Positions 18,793 to 29,230 are shown, counted from the stretch's first letter. The stretch is 64,000 nucleotides of DNA from Myxococcales bacterium (GCA_028287135.1 JAQBQE010000033.1:124001-188000); one strand, 5' to 3'. Notes: generated by a model not told the origin, from the letters alone. Numbers and translations: made by a program.

Positions 18793-20730
18793 TTACTTCA
18801 GTCGCTCCGCGACCAGCTCGCGGAGCAACGCTGTCGTGAACGGCTTCTCGATCCGCTGATTGGGCACCTCGTCAAGAAACGCCCGTGCCGCGACCGTGAA
18901 CGCGTCGCCGGTCATGAACACGATGCGCTCGGCATGATCGGGCCGCTCGGCCTGGACGCGCTCGTAGAGCTCCATGCCGGTGACCTGCGGCATCATCAGG
19001 TCGCACAGGATCAGGTCGTACGCGGGTCCGACGCGAAGCAGCTCGAGTGCGTGCGTCGCATCCGTGGCGATGTCGACGTCGTGCTCGCTCGCGAGGATCC
19101 TGCGCACGGCACTCGTGATCAGCGGCTCGTCGTCGATCGCCAGGATCCGTGCACGCCGGGTCGTCGCCTTGTGCCGCTGCGTGTTCACGCGCGTGTGCGC
19201 CACCGCCTGGGAAACCGGGATCACGACCCGGAACGTGGTCCCGACCCCGACGGTGCTGCTGACGCGGATCGAACCGCCGAGGGACGTGATGATCCGGTGC
19301 GAGATCGCGAGCCCGAGCCCGGTCCCCTCGCCCTGTGGCTTGGTCGTGAAGAACGGGGTGAACAGCTTGCGTAGGGTCTCGGCCGACATCCCGGCACCGG
19401 TGTCCGTGACATCGACGAAGGCGCAGTTCGGGCTCTCGATGCCCGTGGTGATCCGGATCTCGTTGCGTTCGGCGTTGCCGTCGGGAATCGACTGCACGGC
19501 GTTGACCACGAGGTTCAAGAACACCTGGCCGAGGCGCGACTCCGATCCGCGGACCGGCGGCGTCACGCCGTAGTTCTTGACGAGTGTCGCGCGATGGCGG
19601 ACCTCGTTCCACGCCATGCGAAGGGTCGACTCGAGCATGCTCGACAGATCGACCGAATCGGTGAAGCTGTCCTCGTGGCGCGAGAACACCTTGAGGTCCT
19701 TGACGATGTGCCGCACCCGCTCGGCGGCGGAGCGGGCATCGCTCAGCATCTCGCCGACCTCGGTCACGTCCGCCGCTTCCGGTCCGCCTTGCTTGGCGCA
19801 GAGCAGAGCGGCCATCTCGAGGTTCGCGAGCACCGCGGCGAGTGGATTGTTGATCTCGTGGGCAACGCCGGCAGCCAGCATGCCGACCGACGCCATCCGG
19901 TCCGAGATCATCAACTGCTGCTGGGCAGCGCGCTCGGCCGTCAGGTCCCGCACCGTCGCGACCGCTCCGGTGATCGCGCCGTCCGTGCGGAGCGGACGCG
20001 TGCTGATGTTGATCCACAACCGCTTGCCGGGGCTGGTGAACAAGTGTTCTCGGCTCACCGCAACGCCCTGGAGCGCGCGAGAGATCGGACGATCCTCGAG
20101 TGCCAGCGGCCCACCGGCCTCGGTCCGATACAGCGCGGTTCCCCGGCTCCAGGTCTCGTACTCCTCGCTCGTGCCCGGGACACCGAGGAGCTCGGCCGCA
20201 GCCGTGTTCCTCCGCAACAGGCGACCGTCCTTGTCGACGAAGACGACCCCCTCGGGGACGCTCTCGAGCACCTCACTGAGCAGCCGCTCGGACGACTCGA
20301 GCGCGCGACGTTGCTGCGCGACCATGTCGTCGATCTCGCGCTGGCGGCGGCGGATCGCCGTCTCGCGGAGCTCGCGTTCGATCGTCGGCGCGAGCCGCGC
20401 GAGCTTGCCCTTGGTCATGAAGTCGTGGACGCCGGCCTTGAGCGAATCCACGGCGAGCTCCTCACCGATCGTTCCGGACACGATCACGAACGGCAGATCG
20501 TGCCCGAGCCCCCGCATGATCTGGAACGCGGCCAGGCCTGTGAAGCCGTCGGGCATCGACCAGTCCGAGATCACGAAGTCCCACGGCTCGCTGAACGCAT
20601 CGCGCACGGAGTCCGCCGTGAACACCTGGCGGTAGGTGAGGCCGTAGCCCGCGCGCAACAGCTCGCGAGCGACCAGCAGAACGTCGTCCTCCGAATCGTC
20701 GATCAACAACACCCGGAGCTGTTTCGCCAT
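18793..20730 (-). CDS. Hybrid histidine kinase REC-PAS-HisKA-HATPase-REC
   Basis: 645 residues from the ATG at 20730, which has an AAGAG site six bases upstream; a GTG one codon earlier is possible. The N-terminal receiver (RVLLIDDSEDD, acceptor in FVISDWSMP) leads to a PAS fold (ESVPEGVVFVDKDGRLLRRN), a phosphoacceptor helix (GVAHEINNPLAAV), an ATPase domain (NLVVNAVQSIPDGN, DTGAGMS, GTGLGLAIS) and a second receiver (ILAIDDEPLI, acceptor in LILCDLMMP). No membrane helix is present, so it is cytosolic. It follows the triple-receiver kinase by ten bases and is last in the chemosensory operon, so the first receiver may take phosphate from CheA; that is inferred. Confidence 0.92.
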   Translation of the reverse strand: MAKQLRVLLIDDSEDDVLLVARELLRAGYGLTYRQVFTADSVRDAFSEPWDFVISDWSMPDGFTGLAAFQIMRGLGHDLPFVIVSGTIGEELAVDSLKAGVHDFMTKGKLARLAPTIERELRETAIRRRQREIDDMVAQQRRALESSERLLSEVLESVPEGVVFVDKDGRLLRRNTAAAELLGVPGTSEEYETWSRGTALYRTEAGGPLALEDRPISRALQGVAVSREHLFTSPGKRLWINISTRPLRTDGAITGAVATVRDLTAERAAQQQLMISDRMASVGMLAAGVAHEINNPLAAVLANLEMAALLCAKQGGPEAADVTEVGEMLSDARSAAERVRHIVKDLKVFSRHEDSFTDSVDLSSMLESTLRMAWNEVRHRATLVKNYGVTPPVRGSESRLGQVFLNLVVNAVQSIPDGNAERNEIRITTGIESPNCAFVDVTDTGAGMSAETLRKLFTPFFTTKPQGEGTGLGLAISHRIITSLGGSIRVSSTVGVGTTFRVVIPVSQAVAHTRVNTQRHKATTRRARILAIDDEPLITSAVRRILASEHDVDIATDATHALELLRVGPAYDLILCDLMMPQVTGMELYERVQAERPDHAERIVFMTGDAFTVAARAFLDEVPNQRIEKPFTTALLRELVAERLK

Positions 20731-20740
20731 CACAATCTCT

Positions 20741-22693
20741 TCACAGGGTGAATCCGATCAAGGCGCCGCCGCCGACCGATCCCTCCGCCCAGACCTGGCC
20801 ACCGTGCCTCACCACGATCCGCTGCACCGTCGCGAGCCCGACCCCGGTGCCTTCGAACTCCGCGGCTGCGTGCAGGCGAAGAAACGGTCGGAACAACTTG
20901 TCAGCACGGGATGGATCGAAGCCAACTCCGTTGTCGCGCACGTAGACCCCGCGCCGGCCGTCTCGCTCGATCGCACCGATCTCGATCACGGCATCCTTGC
21001 TACGGGACGTGAACTTCCACGCGTTGCTGAGCAAGTTCTCCAGGAGACTGCGGACCAGCCCCTGATCTCCTTCGAGGACGAGCTCGCGCTCGATCCGGAC
21101 ATCGACGGTGCGCGCAGGCTCGCGCTCGCGGAGCTGGGCCGCCACCGTGCTCGCGAGCGCGGTGATGTCGATGCGCCGCTTCTCGATCTCGGTGCGCCCG
21201 ACCTGCGCGAGCTTGGTCAGATCCTCGATCAGCTCGCTCATCCGGCGGACCGCACTCCGAACGCGCCGGATGTAGTCGTGCCCCTGGGCGTCGAGAGCCG
21301 CGCCGTAGTCCTCAGCCAGCGCGACCGTGAAGCCATCGATCGCGCGCAGCGGTGCTCGCAGATCGTGCGACACGGAGAAGCTGAACGCCTCGAGCTCCTG
21401 GTTTTTCAGCTCGAGCTCCCCGACGAGCGCGGCGCGGGTCTCCGCAAGCTGACGCGCCGCGCGGGCCTCGACGGCCTCGAGCTCCTTGCGGAGCAGCTGT
21501 TCGCGGATGTTGCGGGTCTCATCCTCGAACTGCTTGCGGCGGAGCTGCGCGCGAATCCGCGCCTTCAGCACCGGAAGGTCTCCCGACTTCGCGATGAAGT
21601 CATCGGCGCCCGCGGCGAGGCTGTCGAGCAGCGCGGCGCGATCGTCGCGACCGGTCAACATGACGAGCGGGATGTCACGCACGACCGGTGCCGCCTTGAT
21701 CCGCCGGCAGGTCTCGGTCCCGCCGAGCCCCGGCATCACGATATCCAGCAGGATGCAATCGACCGGCTCGACCGCGAGGAGCTCGAGGGCTTCCTCTCCG
21801 GACCGCGCGAGCACGACGTCATAGCCCTCGCCCTGCAGCATCTCGGCGAGCTCGCTGAGGTAGGTCGGGCTGTCGTCCACCGCGAGCACCTTGCGCGGCC
21901 CGAGCGAGCTGACCGCATCGGCGGATGCCGACGGCGCGGTGTTGCGGAGCGCCGCGGCGAGGCGCGCGAGGATCACGTCGCTGTCCTCGCCCTTGCGAAC
22001 GAACGCGTCGGCACCCGCATCGAGCGCGCGAAGCTCGGCGTTGCGGTCCTCGGAGGCCGTCAGCAGCAGGCACGGCACGCCGCGCAGTGCCGCATCGAGC
22101 CGCACGTGGCGGATCACACTGGCGCCGTCCATGCCCGGCAGCACCCCGTCGACGATGATCGCGTGCGGACGATGATCCGCCGCGATGCGCAGCCCTTCCT
22201 CCCCGGAGTCTGCGGTGAGCACTTCGTAGCCCTCGCGCACGAGATGCTCGCGCAGCGCCCAGCGAAACGTCGCACTGTCGTCGATCACGAGCACCGAGGG
22301 CAGCCGGACCGCCGCGGACGGGCCGCGGGCGCGGAGCAGCTCGCGCGTCCGCGAGACGACGTACCCGCGATCGTACGGCTTGCCGACATACTCGTCGGCG
22401 CCGGTCTTGAGGGCGCGGATCCGATCGCCGACCTCGGCCTCCGTCGACAGCATGATGATTGGCAGCGTGGTACCGGAGGCGGTGCAGCGGATCTCGCGCA
22501 GGAGGTCGACGCCGTCGCCATCGGGGAGGACCACGTCGAGCACGACGACGCCGACATCGTCCCGCAGCAGCGTGGTCCGCGCTTCCGCGACCGTCGTGCA
22601 CAGAAGCGTCCGGAACCCCGCCTCCTCGAACGCTTCGGCGAGGTCCATGCGGACGGTGAGGCTGTCGTCGACGATCACCACGTGCCCGGTCAT
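20741..22693 (-). CDS. Histidine kinase with three N-terminal receivers
   Basis: 650 residues from the ATG at 22693, which overlaps the cheB stop by four bases. Three CheY-like receivers come in a row: HVVIVDDSLTV (acceptor in VVVLDVVLP), SVLVIDDSATF (acceptor in AIIVDGVLP) and KVLAVDDSPTY (acceptor in CILLDIVMP); all keep the acidic pair, acceptor Asp and a Lys near the end. A coiled coil leads to a HisKA helix (FSFSVSHDLRAPLRAIDGF) and ATPase domain (NLLSNAWKFT, DNGVGFDPS, GTGVGLATV). It is soluble. Position after cheB suggests it is the output of the chemosensory array in place of a diguanylate cyclase. Confidence 0.92.
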   Translation of the reverse strand: MTGHVVIVDDSLTVRMDLAEAFEEAGFRTLLCTTVAEARTTLLRDDVGVVVLDVVLPDGDGVDLLREIRCTASGTTLPIIMLSTEAEVGDRIRALKTGADEYVGKPYDRGYVVSRTRELLRARGPSAAVRLPSVLVIDDSATFRWALREHLVREGYEVLTADSGEEGLRIAADHRPHAIIVDGVLPGMDGASVIRHVRLDAALRGVPCLLLTASEDRNAELRALDAGADAFVRKGEDSDVILARLAAALRNTAPSASADAVSSLGPRKVLAVDDSPTYLSELAEMLQGEGYDVVLARSGEEALELLAVEPVDCILLDIVMPGLGGTETCRRIKAAPVVRDIPLVMLTGRDDRAALLDSLAAGADDFIAKSGDLPVLKARIRAQLRRKQFEDETRNIREQLLRKELEAVEARAARQLAETRAALVGELELKNQELEAFSFSVSHDLRAPLRAIDGFTVALAEDYGAALDAQGHDYIRRVRSAVRRMSELIEDLTKLAQVGRTEIEKRRIDITALASTVAAQLREREPARTVDVRIERELVLEGDQGLVRSLLENLLSNAWKFTSRSKDAVIEIGAIERDGRRGVYVRDNGVGFDPSRADKLFRPFLRLHAAAEFEGTGVGLATVQRIVVRHGGQVWAEGSVGGGALIGFTL

Positions 22694-23739
22694 CGCGCAC
22701 GGTCCTTGCCCGCACCCACGACGGCGAGCGCGGGCCCGATCTCCGAGAGCGGTAGGATCCGCGCGGCGGCGCCGAGCAGGATCGCTTCGCGCGGCATCCC
22801 GAACACGACCGACGACGCCTCGTCCTGCGCGATCGTGTCGCCGCCGGCGTTGCGGATCGCGAGGAGGCCCTGCGCTCCGTCGCGCCCCATGCCGGTCAGC
22901 AGACACGCGGTGACCGCCGGTCCGTGGGATCGCGCGAGCGATTCGAACAGGACGTCGACCGACGGCCGGCACGAATGGCGCTCTGGATCGCGCGTGAGTC
23001 GGATCCGGAGGTTCTCGACCACCATGTGCGAGTCCGGTGGCGCCATCAGGATCCGCGCGGAATCGACGGGATCTCCGTCACGCGCGAGCGCGACGCGATG
23101 ATGCGTCTGGCGATCGAGCCAGTCGGCGAACGCCGTGCCGAACGGTTCGTTGATGTGCAGCACGAGCAGGAGCGGCGCGCTCAGCTCCGCCGGCAGCGCG
23201 TTCAGGATGTCGATGATGGCGCTCGGCCCGCCGGTCGACGCGCCGATCGCCATCAGAGCGCAGCGCGTCGAGGCCGCCGGTAACGCCGACAGACCTGGTG
23301 AGGCGCTCGCCTGAAACCGGCCGCGGACGTGCGTGATCACCCGGATCCGCGACACCAGCTTGAGCGTCGAGAGGAACTGTTCCTCCCAGACCCCCTCGGG
23401 CTCGTCACCGCGCGGCTTCTCCAGCACGTCGACCGCACCCGCGGCGAGCGCGTCGTATGTCCGGAACAGCTCGCCGCGATTGGTCGATGACGACACGATC
23501 AAGATCGGCGTCGGGCAGTGAGCCATCAGGTACTCGGTGGTCGCGAGCCCGGTCATCACCGGCATCATCATGTCCATCGTGATCACGTCGGGCTTCAGCG
23601 CGAGGCACAGCGCGATCGCCTGCTTCCCATCGGCCGCCTCGCCGACGAGCTCGATGTCGGGATCCGCCGAGAGCACTTCGCGCAGCCGGTTTCGCACCGT
23701 CGGGGAATCCTCAACGAGGAGCACGCGGGTCTTCTTCAC
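22690..23739 (-). CDS. cheB: Chemotaxis methylesterase/deamidase CheB
   Basis: 349 residues, the normal CheB length: receiver (about 4-120, Asp56 in ITMDMMMP) and methylesterase domain (about 160-340). The catalytic triad is visible as Ser168 in IGASTGGP, His195 in LLVLHINEPF and Asp287 in LLTGMGRDGA. The His motif reads LHINEP rather than the usual QHMPPGF, but the residue is kept. CheB removes methyl groups from receptor glutamates and is switched on by phosphate from CheA. Its ATG overlaps the cheA stop, and its stop overlaps the next start, each by four bases. Confidence 0.95.
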   Translation of the reverse strand: MKKTRVLLVEDSPTVRNRLREVLSADPDIELVGEAADGKQAIALCLALKPDVITMDMMMPVMTGLATTEYLMAHCPTPILIVSSSTNRGELFRTYDALAAGAVDVLEKPRGDEPEGVWEEQFLSTLKLVSRIRVITHVRGRFQASASPGLSALPAASTRCALMAIGASTGGPSAIIDILNALPAELSAPLLLVLHINEPFGTAFADWLDRQTHHRVALARDGDPVDSARILMAPPDSHMVVENLRIRLTRDPERHSCRPSVDVLFESLARSHGPAVTACLLTGMGRDGAQGLLAIRNAGGDTIAQDEASSVVFGMPREAILLGAAARILPLSEIGPALAVVGAGKDRAR

Positions 23740-25754
23740 GGCAACCCCACCATCCGCTGGATGCGCGCCAGCAGGTCCACTTGATCGAACTCGCTCTTGA
23801 CGATGTAGCCCTGCGCGCCGACCAGCCGACCTCGCTCGCGATCCTCGGCGGCGTTGCGCGAGGTGATCAGGATCGCCGGCGTGTCACGCAGTGCAGGATC
23901 GGCGCGCACTCGCTCGACGAACGTGAACCCGTCGATTCCCGGCATCTCGACGTCGACCAGGAACAAGGCGTAGCGCTTCTTGCTCGCGGCCTCGAGTCCA
24001 TGCTCACCCGAGGTCGCGGTATCGACGTCGTAGCCGGCAGACTCGAGAATGCTCTGCTCGAGCATCCGGGTCGTCATCGAGTCGTCGATCACGAGGACGG
24101 AGTGGCGCAGCATCGCGCGAGCAGGTTCGAGAACGCGGTCGCGCGCCGCACCGACGAGGTGCTCGGGATCGAGCACGAGCTGGGGATTGCCCGCTGCATC
24201 GACGGTGGCACCGGCGATCAGTGGATCGGCACCCGCGATCGCGGGGATCGGACGGACCACCGTCGACGACGTGCCGACCAGGCGGTCGACGCCGATCACC
24301 GCGATGCTACCTGCTGCCTCGACGATCACACCGATCGCTCCCCGCCGAGGTCGCCCCGATGCCGCGGCTCGCAACAGACCTCCGAGTGGGACGAACGGCG
24401 TCGCGCGGTCGGCGTGGAGGATCGACTGGGCATGAGCGGTGCGGGCGAGATCCGCGTCGTCCACGCGCCGGGTTCCGCGGACAGCGTCGAGAGGAATCGC
24501 CACGATGACGCCCCCGGCCTCGACCACGAGCAGCTCGAGCGAAGCGATCGAGACGGGCACCACGATCTCGAACGCGGTGCCGGCGCTCGGCTCGCTGCGC
24601 ACCGCGACCTCCCCCCCGAGCCGTTCCACGACCTCACGCACGACATCGAGCCCGATGCCTCGGCCCGAGACCTCGGTGACGCTGCTCGAGGTGCTGATCC
24701 CCCCGCGCAGCAGGAGCTTCATCAGCTCGGCCGCGCCGATGTTCGCAGGCGCGGCGAACCCGCGACGCTGGGCGACCCGCCGCACCGCCTCGAGATCGAG
24801 GCCGCGGCCGTCGTCCCGGCACGTGAACACGATCCTGCGGCCGCGGCGAACGACCTCGAGCTCGATCATTCCTGCGACGGACTTGCCTGCAGCACGCCGC
24901 TCCGCCGGCATCTCGATCCCGTGCGCGACCGCGTTGCGGACGAGCTGGACCAGCGCGGCCTGGATCGCGACGAGGACCTGCGCATCGAGCCGGACCCGGC
25001 CACCCCTCCCCGCGAACAAGACCTGCTTGCCGAGGGCTTCCGCCGCATCGCGCGCCGTCCGCTGCAGCGACGAGAACGTCGACTCGACCGAGACCAGCCG
25101 CAGGTGCTCGGCGGTCTCGCGCACCTGCGTCAGCTCGCGATCGACGTACTCGAGCCGAGTCTCGAGCATCTGCTCGCAGGTCTGGACCGAGTCGCGCAGC
25201 TGCTCGGCGAGCGCGTGAGTCCGCTCGAGGTCACGCGGCGCGCCGCGAGGCGCGAGCTGTGCGACCACGAGCTCCGCGAGCTGACGAACCGCCTGGAGGC
25301 TGCCGGTGAGCTCGCCGACCCCACGCAGCCGGGTGTGGGTCGCGATCACGCCGTCGAGCAACGCATCCATCTCCGCGAGCTCGGTCCGCACGGAGTGAGG
25401 AACTTCCGTCGGCGACGCCGCGGCCGTCGTGGTCTCCCTGGGTGGAGACACCGCGCGCGCGAGCAGCGCTGACAGCTCGTCGACCAGCGCCAGCAACGTC
25501 GCGATCCGGTCGGGCGGAATCGCCTCGCTGCCCGTCCGGAACGGCGCGAGCACGTCCTCGATCGCGTGAGCGCGCTCGGCGATCTCGGGCAGCCGCACGA
25601 TGCGCGCAGCTCCCTTGAGCGTGTGCGCCTGGCGGAGCATCCGCGCGACGGTGTCGACGCTCGGTCCCTGTTCGAGCGCGAGCGTGCCCTTCCCGAGCTC
25701 GTCGATCAGCTCGCGCGCCTCGAGGCGGAAGTACTTGTAGGGATCCGCTGCCAT
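23736..25754 (-). CDS. cheA: CheA-type kinase with C-terminal receiver
   Basis: 672 residues. An HPt domain at the front carries His44 in RQAHTLKGAARI; then dimerisation helices, an ATPase domain (LVRNAVAHGIEMP, RDDGRGLD, GRGIGLDVV), a CheW-like coupling domain, and a receiver at about 551-672 with acceptor Asp601 in FLVDVEMPG. A CheA fused to a receiver is typical of Wsp/Frz-like alternative systems; the extra receiver can act as a phosphate sink. No separate CheY-binding P2 domain is evident. Its ATG shares one base with the stop of the receptor gene (TGATG), giving tight coupling. Confidence 0.95.
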   Translation of the reverse strand: MAADPYKYFRLEARELIDELGKGTLALEQGPSVDTVARMLRQAHTLKGAARIVRLPEIAERAHAIEDVLAPFRTGSEAIPPDRIATLLALVDELSALLARAVSPPRETTTAAASPTEVPHSVRTELAEMDALLDGVIATHTRLRGVGELTGSLQAVRQLAELVVAQLAPRGAPRDLERTHALAEQLRDSVQTCEQMLETRLEYVDRELTQVRETAEHLRLVSVESTFSSLQRTARDAAEALGKQVLFAGRGGRVRLDAQVLVAIQAALVQLVRNAVAHGIEMPAERRAAGKSVAGMIELEVVRRGRRIVFTCRDDGRGLDLEAVRRVAQRRGFAAPANIGAAELMKLLLRGGISTSSSVTEVSGRGIGLDVVREVVERLGGEVAVRSEPSAGTAFEIVVPVSIASLELLVVEAGGVIVAIPLDAVRGTRRVDDADLARTAHAQSILHADRATPFVPLGGLLRAAASGRPRRGAIGVIVEAAGSIAVIGVDRLVGTSSTVVRPIPAIAGADPLIAGATVDAAGNPQLVLDPEHLVGAARDRVLEPARAMLRHSVLVIDDSMTTRMLEQSILESAGYDVDTATSGEHGLEAASKKRYALFLVDVEMPGIDGFTFVERVRADPALRDTPAILITSRNAAEDRERGRLVGAQGYIVKSEFDQVDLLARIQRMVGLP

Positions 25755-27226
25755 CAGCGCAGGTTCTGCGGCTGCACGAGCCGCGACAGATCCTTCGAGA
25801 GGTTGGCGAGCTGCGACGCGGTGATCAGCGTCTGCCCGGAGCTGGCCTCGGTCTCCTTCGTGGCCTGCGCGACACTCGCGATCGCCACGTTGACCTGCTC
25901 GACTGCGGTGGTCTGCTGCTTGGTCGAGAGCTCGATCTCGCGCGCCGCCTCGGTCGTGGTCGACACCAGCCCAGCGATCTGCCGGAACGCAGCGGCGACC
26001 TCGCCGAACTGCTTCGAGCCGCTATCGACCGCCTTCGACCCGGTCTCGGTCGCCATCACCGTCGTGTTCACGGCGCCGCGGACATCGTCAATCAGGGTGC
26101 GGATCTGCTTGGTCGATCCACCGACGCGATCTGCGAGCTTCCTGATCTCGTCGGCGACCACGGCGAACCGCTTGCCCGCATCGCCGGCACCGGCCGCCTC
26201 GATCGTCGCGTTGATCGCGAGGATGTTCGTCTGCTCGGCGAGCTCGGACACCAGGTCGAGCACCGCCCCGATCTCCTGCGACTTCTTGCCGAGCGCGAGC
26301 ATGTGGTTGACCACGAGATCGACCTGCCGACGGATCCCACCGATCGAGTCGTTCGCCTTGTCGACGGTGCCGTCGCCCGCACGCGCCGACGTCGCCGTCT
26401 GCGCCGCGATCTGAGCGACCCGCTGAGCGCTGTCGGAGATCTGGCGCGAGGTCGCGAGCAGCTCGGTGATCGTCATGCTGATCTCGTTCATCGCCGTCGA
26501 CTGTTCCTTGGCCCCGGTCGCCTGCTGGTTCGCGGCGGCCTGGAGCTCGGCCGACGAGCTCTGGACCAGACTGACCGCGGTCCCGATCTGACGACCGAGC
26601 GATCGGGTCAACCAGATCGCGAGCACGATGCCGAGCAGCAAGGCGATCCCGACGAACACGATCACGAGCGTGGTCGCGTCGGACGCGGTCTGGGTCGCGG
26701 CGATCCGCGAGGCATCGAGCCGAAGGCGCTGGCTCGTGAGGAGCCCGAGGATCGCGGTATCGAGCTGGTCGCGCTTCCCGATCACGCGCTCCTCGAACGC
26801 GTTCGCGACGACGTCCACGGCGATGTCACCGCGGCGGAGCGCGATGACGGCAGCGGCTGCCTGTTCGTGATCATTCTCGAGCTGGACGATCGTCTCGAGC
26901 GCGCCCCGGGCCTCGGCCGTCCGCAGGTTCGGCTGGATCAGGGCGATCGTGGCGGCGAACTTCGCGCGCGCCTCCATGGCGGTGGTGACGAAGCGCTCCT
27001 CGCGGGTGAGCAAGAAGCCGCGGTGTGCCCCACCCTTCCGCTCGACCGCGGCGCGGAGCACCTCGGCCTCGGTCACCGTGGCGGCCTCGACGGTGATCAC
27101 CTCGTCCTTGCTCTCGACCACGTTGCGGAGCGCGAGCACCGAAACCACGCCGGTCGCGATCGTCAGGAGCACGATCACCGCGAAGCCCGCGCTGAGTCGT
27201 TGTCCAAAGGTCAGGTTCGTTCCCAT
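25754..27226 (-). CDS. Methyl-accepting chemotaxis protein, CHASE3-like sensor
   Basis: 490 residues. TM1 about 11-33 and TM2 about 186-206 enclose a ~150-residue helical sensor with a CHASE3-like signature ([13 protein letters not shown]). A long helical signalling domain follows, with the conserved hairpin tip [20 protein letters not shown] and [17 protein letters not shown]. No HAMP motif is plain, and the C-terminus (LVQPQNLR) lacks an NWETF-type pentapeptide tether for CheR/CheB. It sits between cheW and cheA in the operon, one base from the cheW stop. The ligand is unknown. Confidence 0.95.
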   Translation of the reverse strand: MGTNLTFGQRLSAGFAVIVLLTIATGVVSVLALRNVVESKDEVITVEAATVTEAEVLRAAVERKGGAHRGFLLTREERFVTTAMEARAKFAATIALIQPNLRTAEARGALETIVQLENDHEQAAAAVIALRRGDIAVDVVANAFEERVIGKRDQLDTAILGLLTSQRLRLDASRIAATQTASDATTLVIVFVGIALLLGIVLAIWLTRSLGRQIGTAVSLVQSSSAELQAAANQQATGAKEQSTAMNEISMTITELLATSRQISDSAQRVAQIAAQTATSARAGDGTVDKANDSIGGIRRQVDLVVNHMLALGKKSQEIGAVLDLVSELAEQTNILAINATIEAAGAGDAGKRFAVVADEIRKLADRVGGSTKQIRTLIDDVRGAVNTTVMATETGSKAVDSGSKQFGEVAAAFRQIAGLVSTTTEAAREIELSTKQQTTAVEQVNVAIASVAQATKETEASSGQTLITASQLANLSKDLSRLVQPQNLR

Positions 27227-27227
27227 G

Positions 27228-27734
27228 TCAGGTCTCTCCCAGCGGTCGTGTGATGGTCTCGATCAGCGAGGTGATGTCGATCAGCGGCCGTAGCTGGCCA
27301 CCGGTGTGAACGACCTCGCGAACATGCGAAGGCGTCGCGCCGGCGCCGGCGTACGGCACGATCGCGGCGCGGGAGACGCGCAGGTGCTGCTCGAATCCTT
27401 CGAACGCCAGCGCGAACGCTCCACCCGCGACGACCACCATCCAGCGCAACGCGGCGCCGGACGGTGCATGCCCGAGGAGCCTGGCGAGATCGAACACCGG
27501 AACGAACGCCCCGCGAAACCCGACGAGCCCGATCAGGTCCGGACGTCGCGACGGCAAGGAGGTGACCGCCCGATCGGCAAACAAGCTCGCGATCTCGCCC
27601 ATGCGGATCGCGTGCGGCGAATCACCGACGCGGATCGCGAGGACATCCTCGAGCTCCTCGGCGGGATCACGCGCCACCGCGAACGAGCCATCGAAGGCGT
27701 CGCGCAGGTCGGACGCCAGGAGCCGGGGCTTCAT
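27228..27734 (-). CDS. cheW: CheW-like coupling protein (second of two)
   Basis: 168 residues from the ATG at 27734, which overlaps the cheR stop by four bases. The CheW fold is seen from about residue 28 ([20 protein letters not shown]) with the typical [22 protein letters not shown] core and the later [16 protein letters not shown] and [15 protein letters not shown]. CheW links the receptor to CheA. Having two differing CheW proteins flanking CheR is the Wsp arrangement, where one partner sets receptor clustering. Confidence 0.92.
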   Translation of the reverse strand: MKPRLLASDLRDAFDGSFAVARDPAEELEDVLAIRVGDSPHAIRMGEIASLFADRAVTSLPSRRPDLIGLVGFRGAFVPVFDLARLLGHAPSGAALRWMVVVAGGAFALAFEGFEQHLRVSRAAIVPYAGAGATPSHVREVVHTGGQLRPLIDITSLIETITRPLGET

Positions 27735-29230
27735 GTGCCCGTCCCGACGCCATCGAGCTCGCCGCGGCACAACGCGATCAGGGCGTCCCGGTGAAACCCT
27801 CCGCCAAACAGCAGCAGGCGCGAGGCGTCCTCGCGCTGGAACAGCACGAGCGCCTGCGCGAGCTCGCGGCGAGCGAGCTCGCGGTCACCGGCGCGCCGGG
27901 CGAGCAGCCCGAGGTGCAACCGCGGCATCGCGAACATCGGATCGAGATAGACCGCGGTCTGGTCGTGATCGGCCGCCCCCTTGCGGTCGCCGACGACCTC
28001 GCGGCACAGCGCCATCACGTAGTGCGCGCCCGCGTGGAGCTCGTCGATCTCGAGCAACCGGCGACATGCGACCTCGGCCTCCGCACAGCGACCTGCGTGC
28101 GTCAGGGCGACCGAGCGCAGAAGGAGCACATCGACGTCATGCCCCGACGCCGGTGACAGACCTTCGAGCAGACCGAGGGCGTCGTCGTACCGCTCGTGCT
28201 TCACGAGCTCGAGGATCCGCGCGAGGTCCGGGCGCGGACCGGGCACGACGGCCGCGCTGTGCGTGGCCTGCGCGGGCGGCTCGACGAGCACCCGGATCCG
28301 TTCCGCAGCGCGCTGGATCGCATCCACCCAGCCGTCGCCAGTCTCGACCGCGGCGGCGACGTCCGGCACCGCACGACGGACATCGAGCGGCCACGCCTTC
28401 GGGGTCGGGGCGCCGTCGCGGCGCTGGTAGTAGAACGTCCCGTGCGTGTGGCAGAGGTGAAACTGCTGCGAGAGCCCGCGCAGCGTCTCCGCGTGACCGA
28501 GGAACAGGTAGCCACCCGGAGCGAGGGCGGACTCGACGCGCGCCACCACGCGCTCCGCAACGTCGGGCGGAAAGTACATGAGCACGTTGCGGCAGAAGAT
28601 CACGTCGTACGCTGCCGGCTGCCATAGATCCGGATCGTCGACGATCAGGTTCTTGCGCTCGAACGTGACGGCGCTCCGGATCTGCTCGTCGAGGATGTGA
28701 TCGCGACCATCGCGCGAGAACCACTGCTCCTGGAGATCCGCCGGGGTCTCGCGAAATGCCCAGTTGCTGAACCGCGCGCTCGCTGCGCGCCGCAGTGCGG
28801 CCGGGTTGATGTCGACCCCGCGGATCGAGACGGCCCAGGTCGGCGCGGGCGCGATGCTACGAGCCGCGATCGCGAGCGAGTAGGCCTCCTCGCCCGACGC
28901 ACAGCCCGCCGACAGCAACCGGAGCTGCCGGCGAGCTCCCCGCGCGCGCATCCGGTCGGGCAGCACGACGTCCGTGAACGCGGCGAACTGAGCTGCGTAG
29001 CGGAAGAAGTAGGTCTCGCCGACGGTGAGTGACTCGGCCAGCGCACCGATCTCGTCGCCCGGCGACCGCGCTAGCCGGGTCAGATAGCCCGCGGGATCCT
29101 GGTGATGGTGGCGAGCGCGCGCGTGCAGAAGTTCCGCCAGAAACCCGAGCTTCGCATCTTCGAAGCCCAGTCCGAGGTGCTGCGCGATCCAGGCCCGAAA
29201 CTGTTCGACCTGGTCGGCCGTGGCGATCAT
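27731..29230 (-). CDS. cheR: CheR methyltransferase with C-terminal TPRs
   Basis: 499 residues. The N-terminal all-helical CheR domain and Rossmann methyltransferase fold cover about 1-275: ALAESLTVGETYFFRYAAQF, the SAM motif LLSAGCASGEEAYSLAI, then FERKNLIVDDP and FCRNVLMYFPPDVAERVV. The C-terminal ~190 residues hold TPR-like helix pairs (LLRSVALTHAGRCAEAEVAC, HYVMALCREVVGDRKGAADH). A CheR with TPRs matches WspC. It methylates receptor glutamates with S-adenosylmethionine. Start and stop overlap the neighbouring cheW genes by four bases each. Confidence 0.94.
   Translation of the reverse strand: MIATADQVEQFRAWIAQHLGLGFEDAKLGFLAELLHARARHHHQDPAGYLTRLARSPGDEIGALAESLTVGETYFFRYAAQFAAFTDVVLPDRMRARGARRQLRLLSAGCASGEEAYSLAIAARSIAPAPTWAVSIRGVDINPAALRRAASARFSNWAFRETPADLQEQWFSRDGRDHILDEQIRSAVTFERKNLIVDDPDLWQPAAYDVIFCRNVLMYFPPDVAERVVARVESALAPGGYLFLGHAETLRGLSQQFHLCHTHGTFYYQRRDGAPTPKAWPLDVRRAVPDVAAAVETGDGWVDAIQRAAERIRVLVEPPAQATHSAAVVPGPRPDLARILELVKHERYDDALGLLEGLSPASGHDVDVLLLRSVALTHAGRCAEAEVACRRLLEIDELHAGAHYVMALCREVVGDRKGAADHDQTAVYLDPMFAMPRLHLGLLARRAGDRELARRELAQALVLFQREDASRLLLFGGGFHRDALIALCRGELDGVGTGT

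Noticed and set aside
20804..23101. 765-residue plus-strand frame across the kinase and cheB genes
   Set aside because: The opposite strand encodes complete receiver, kinase and CheB motifs; this frame has none.
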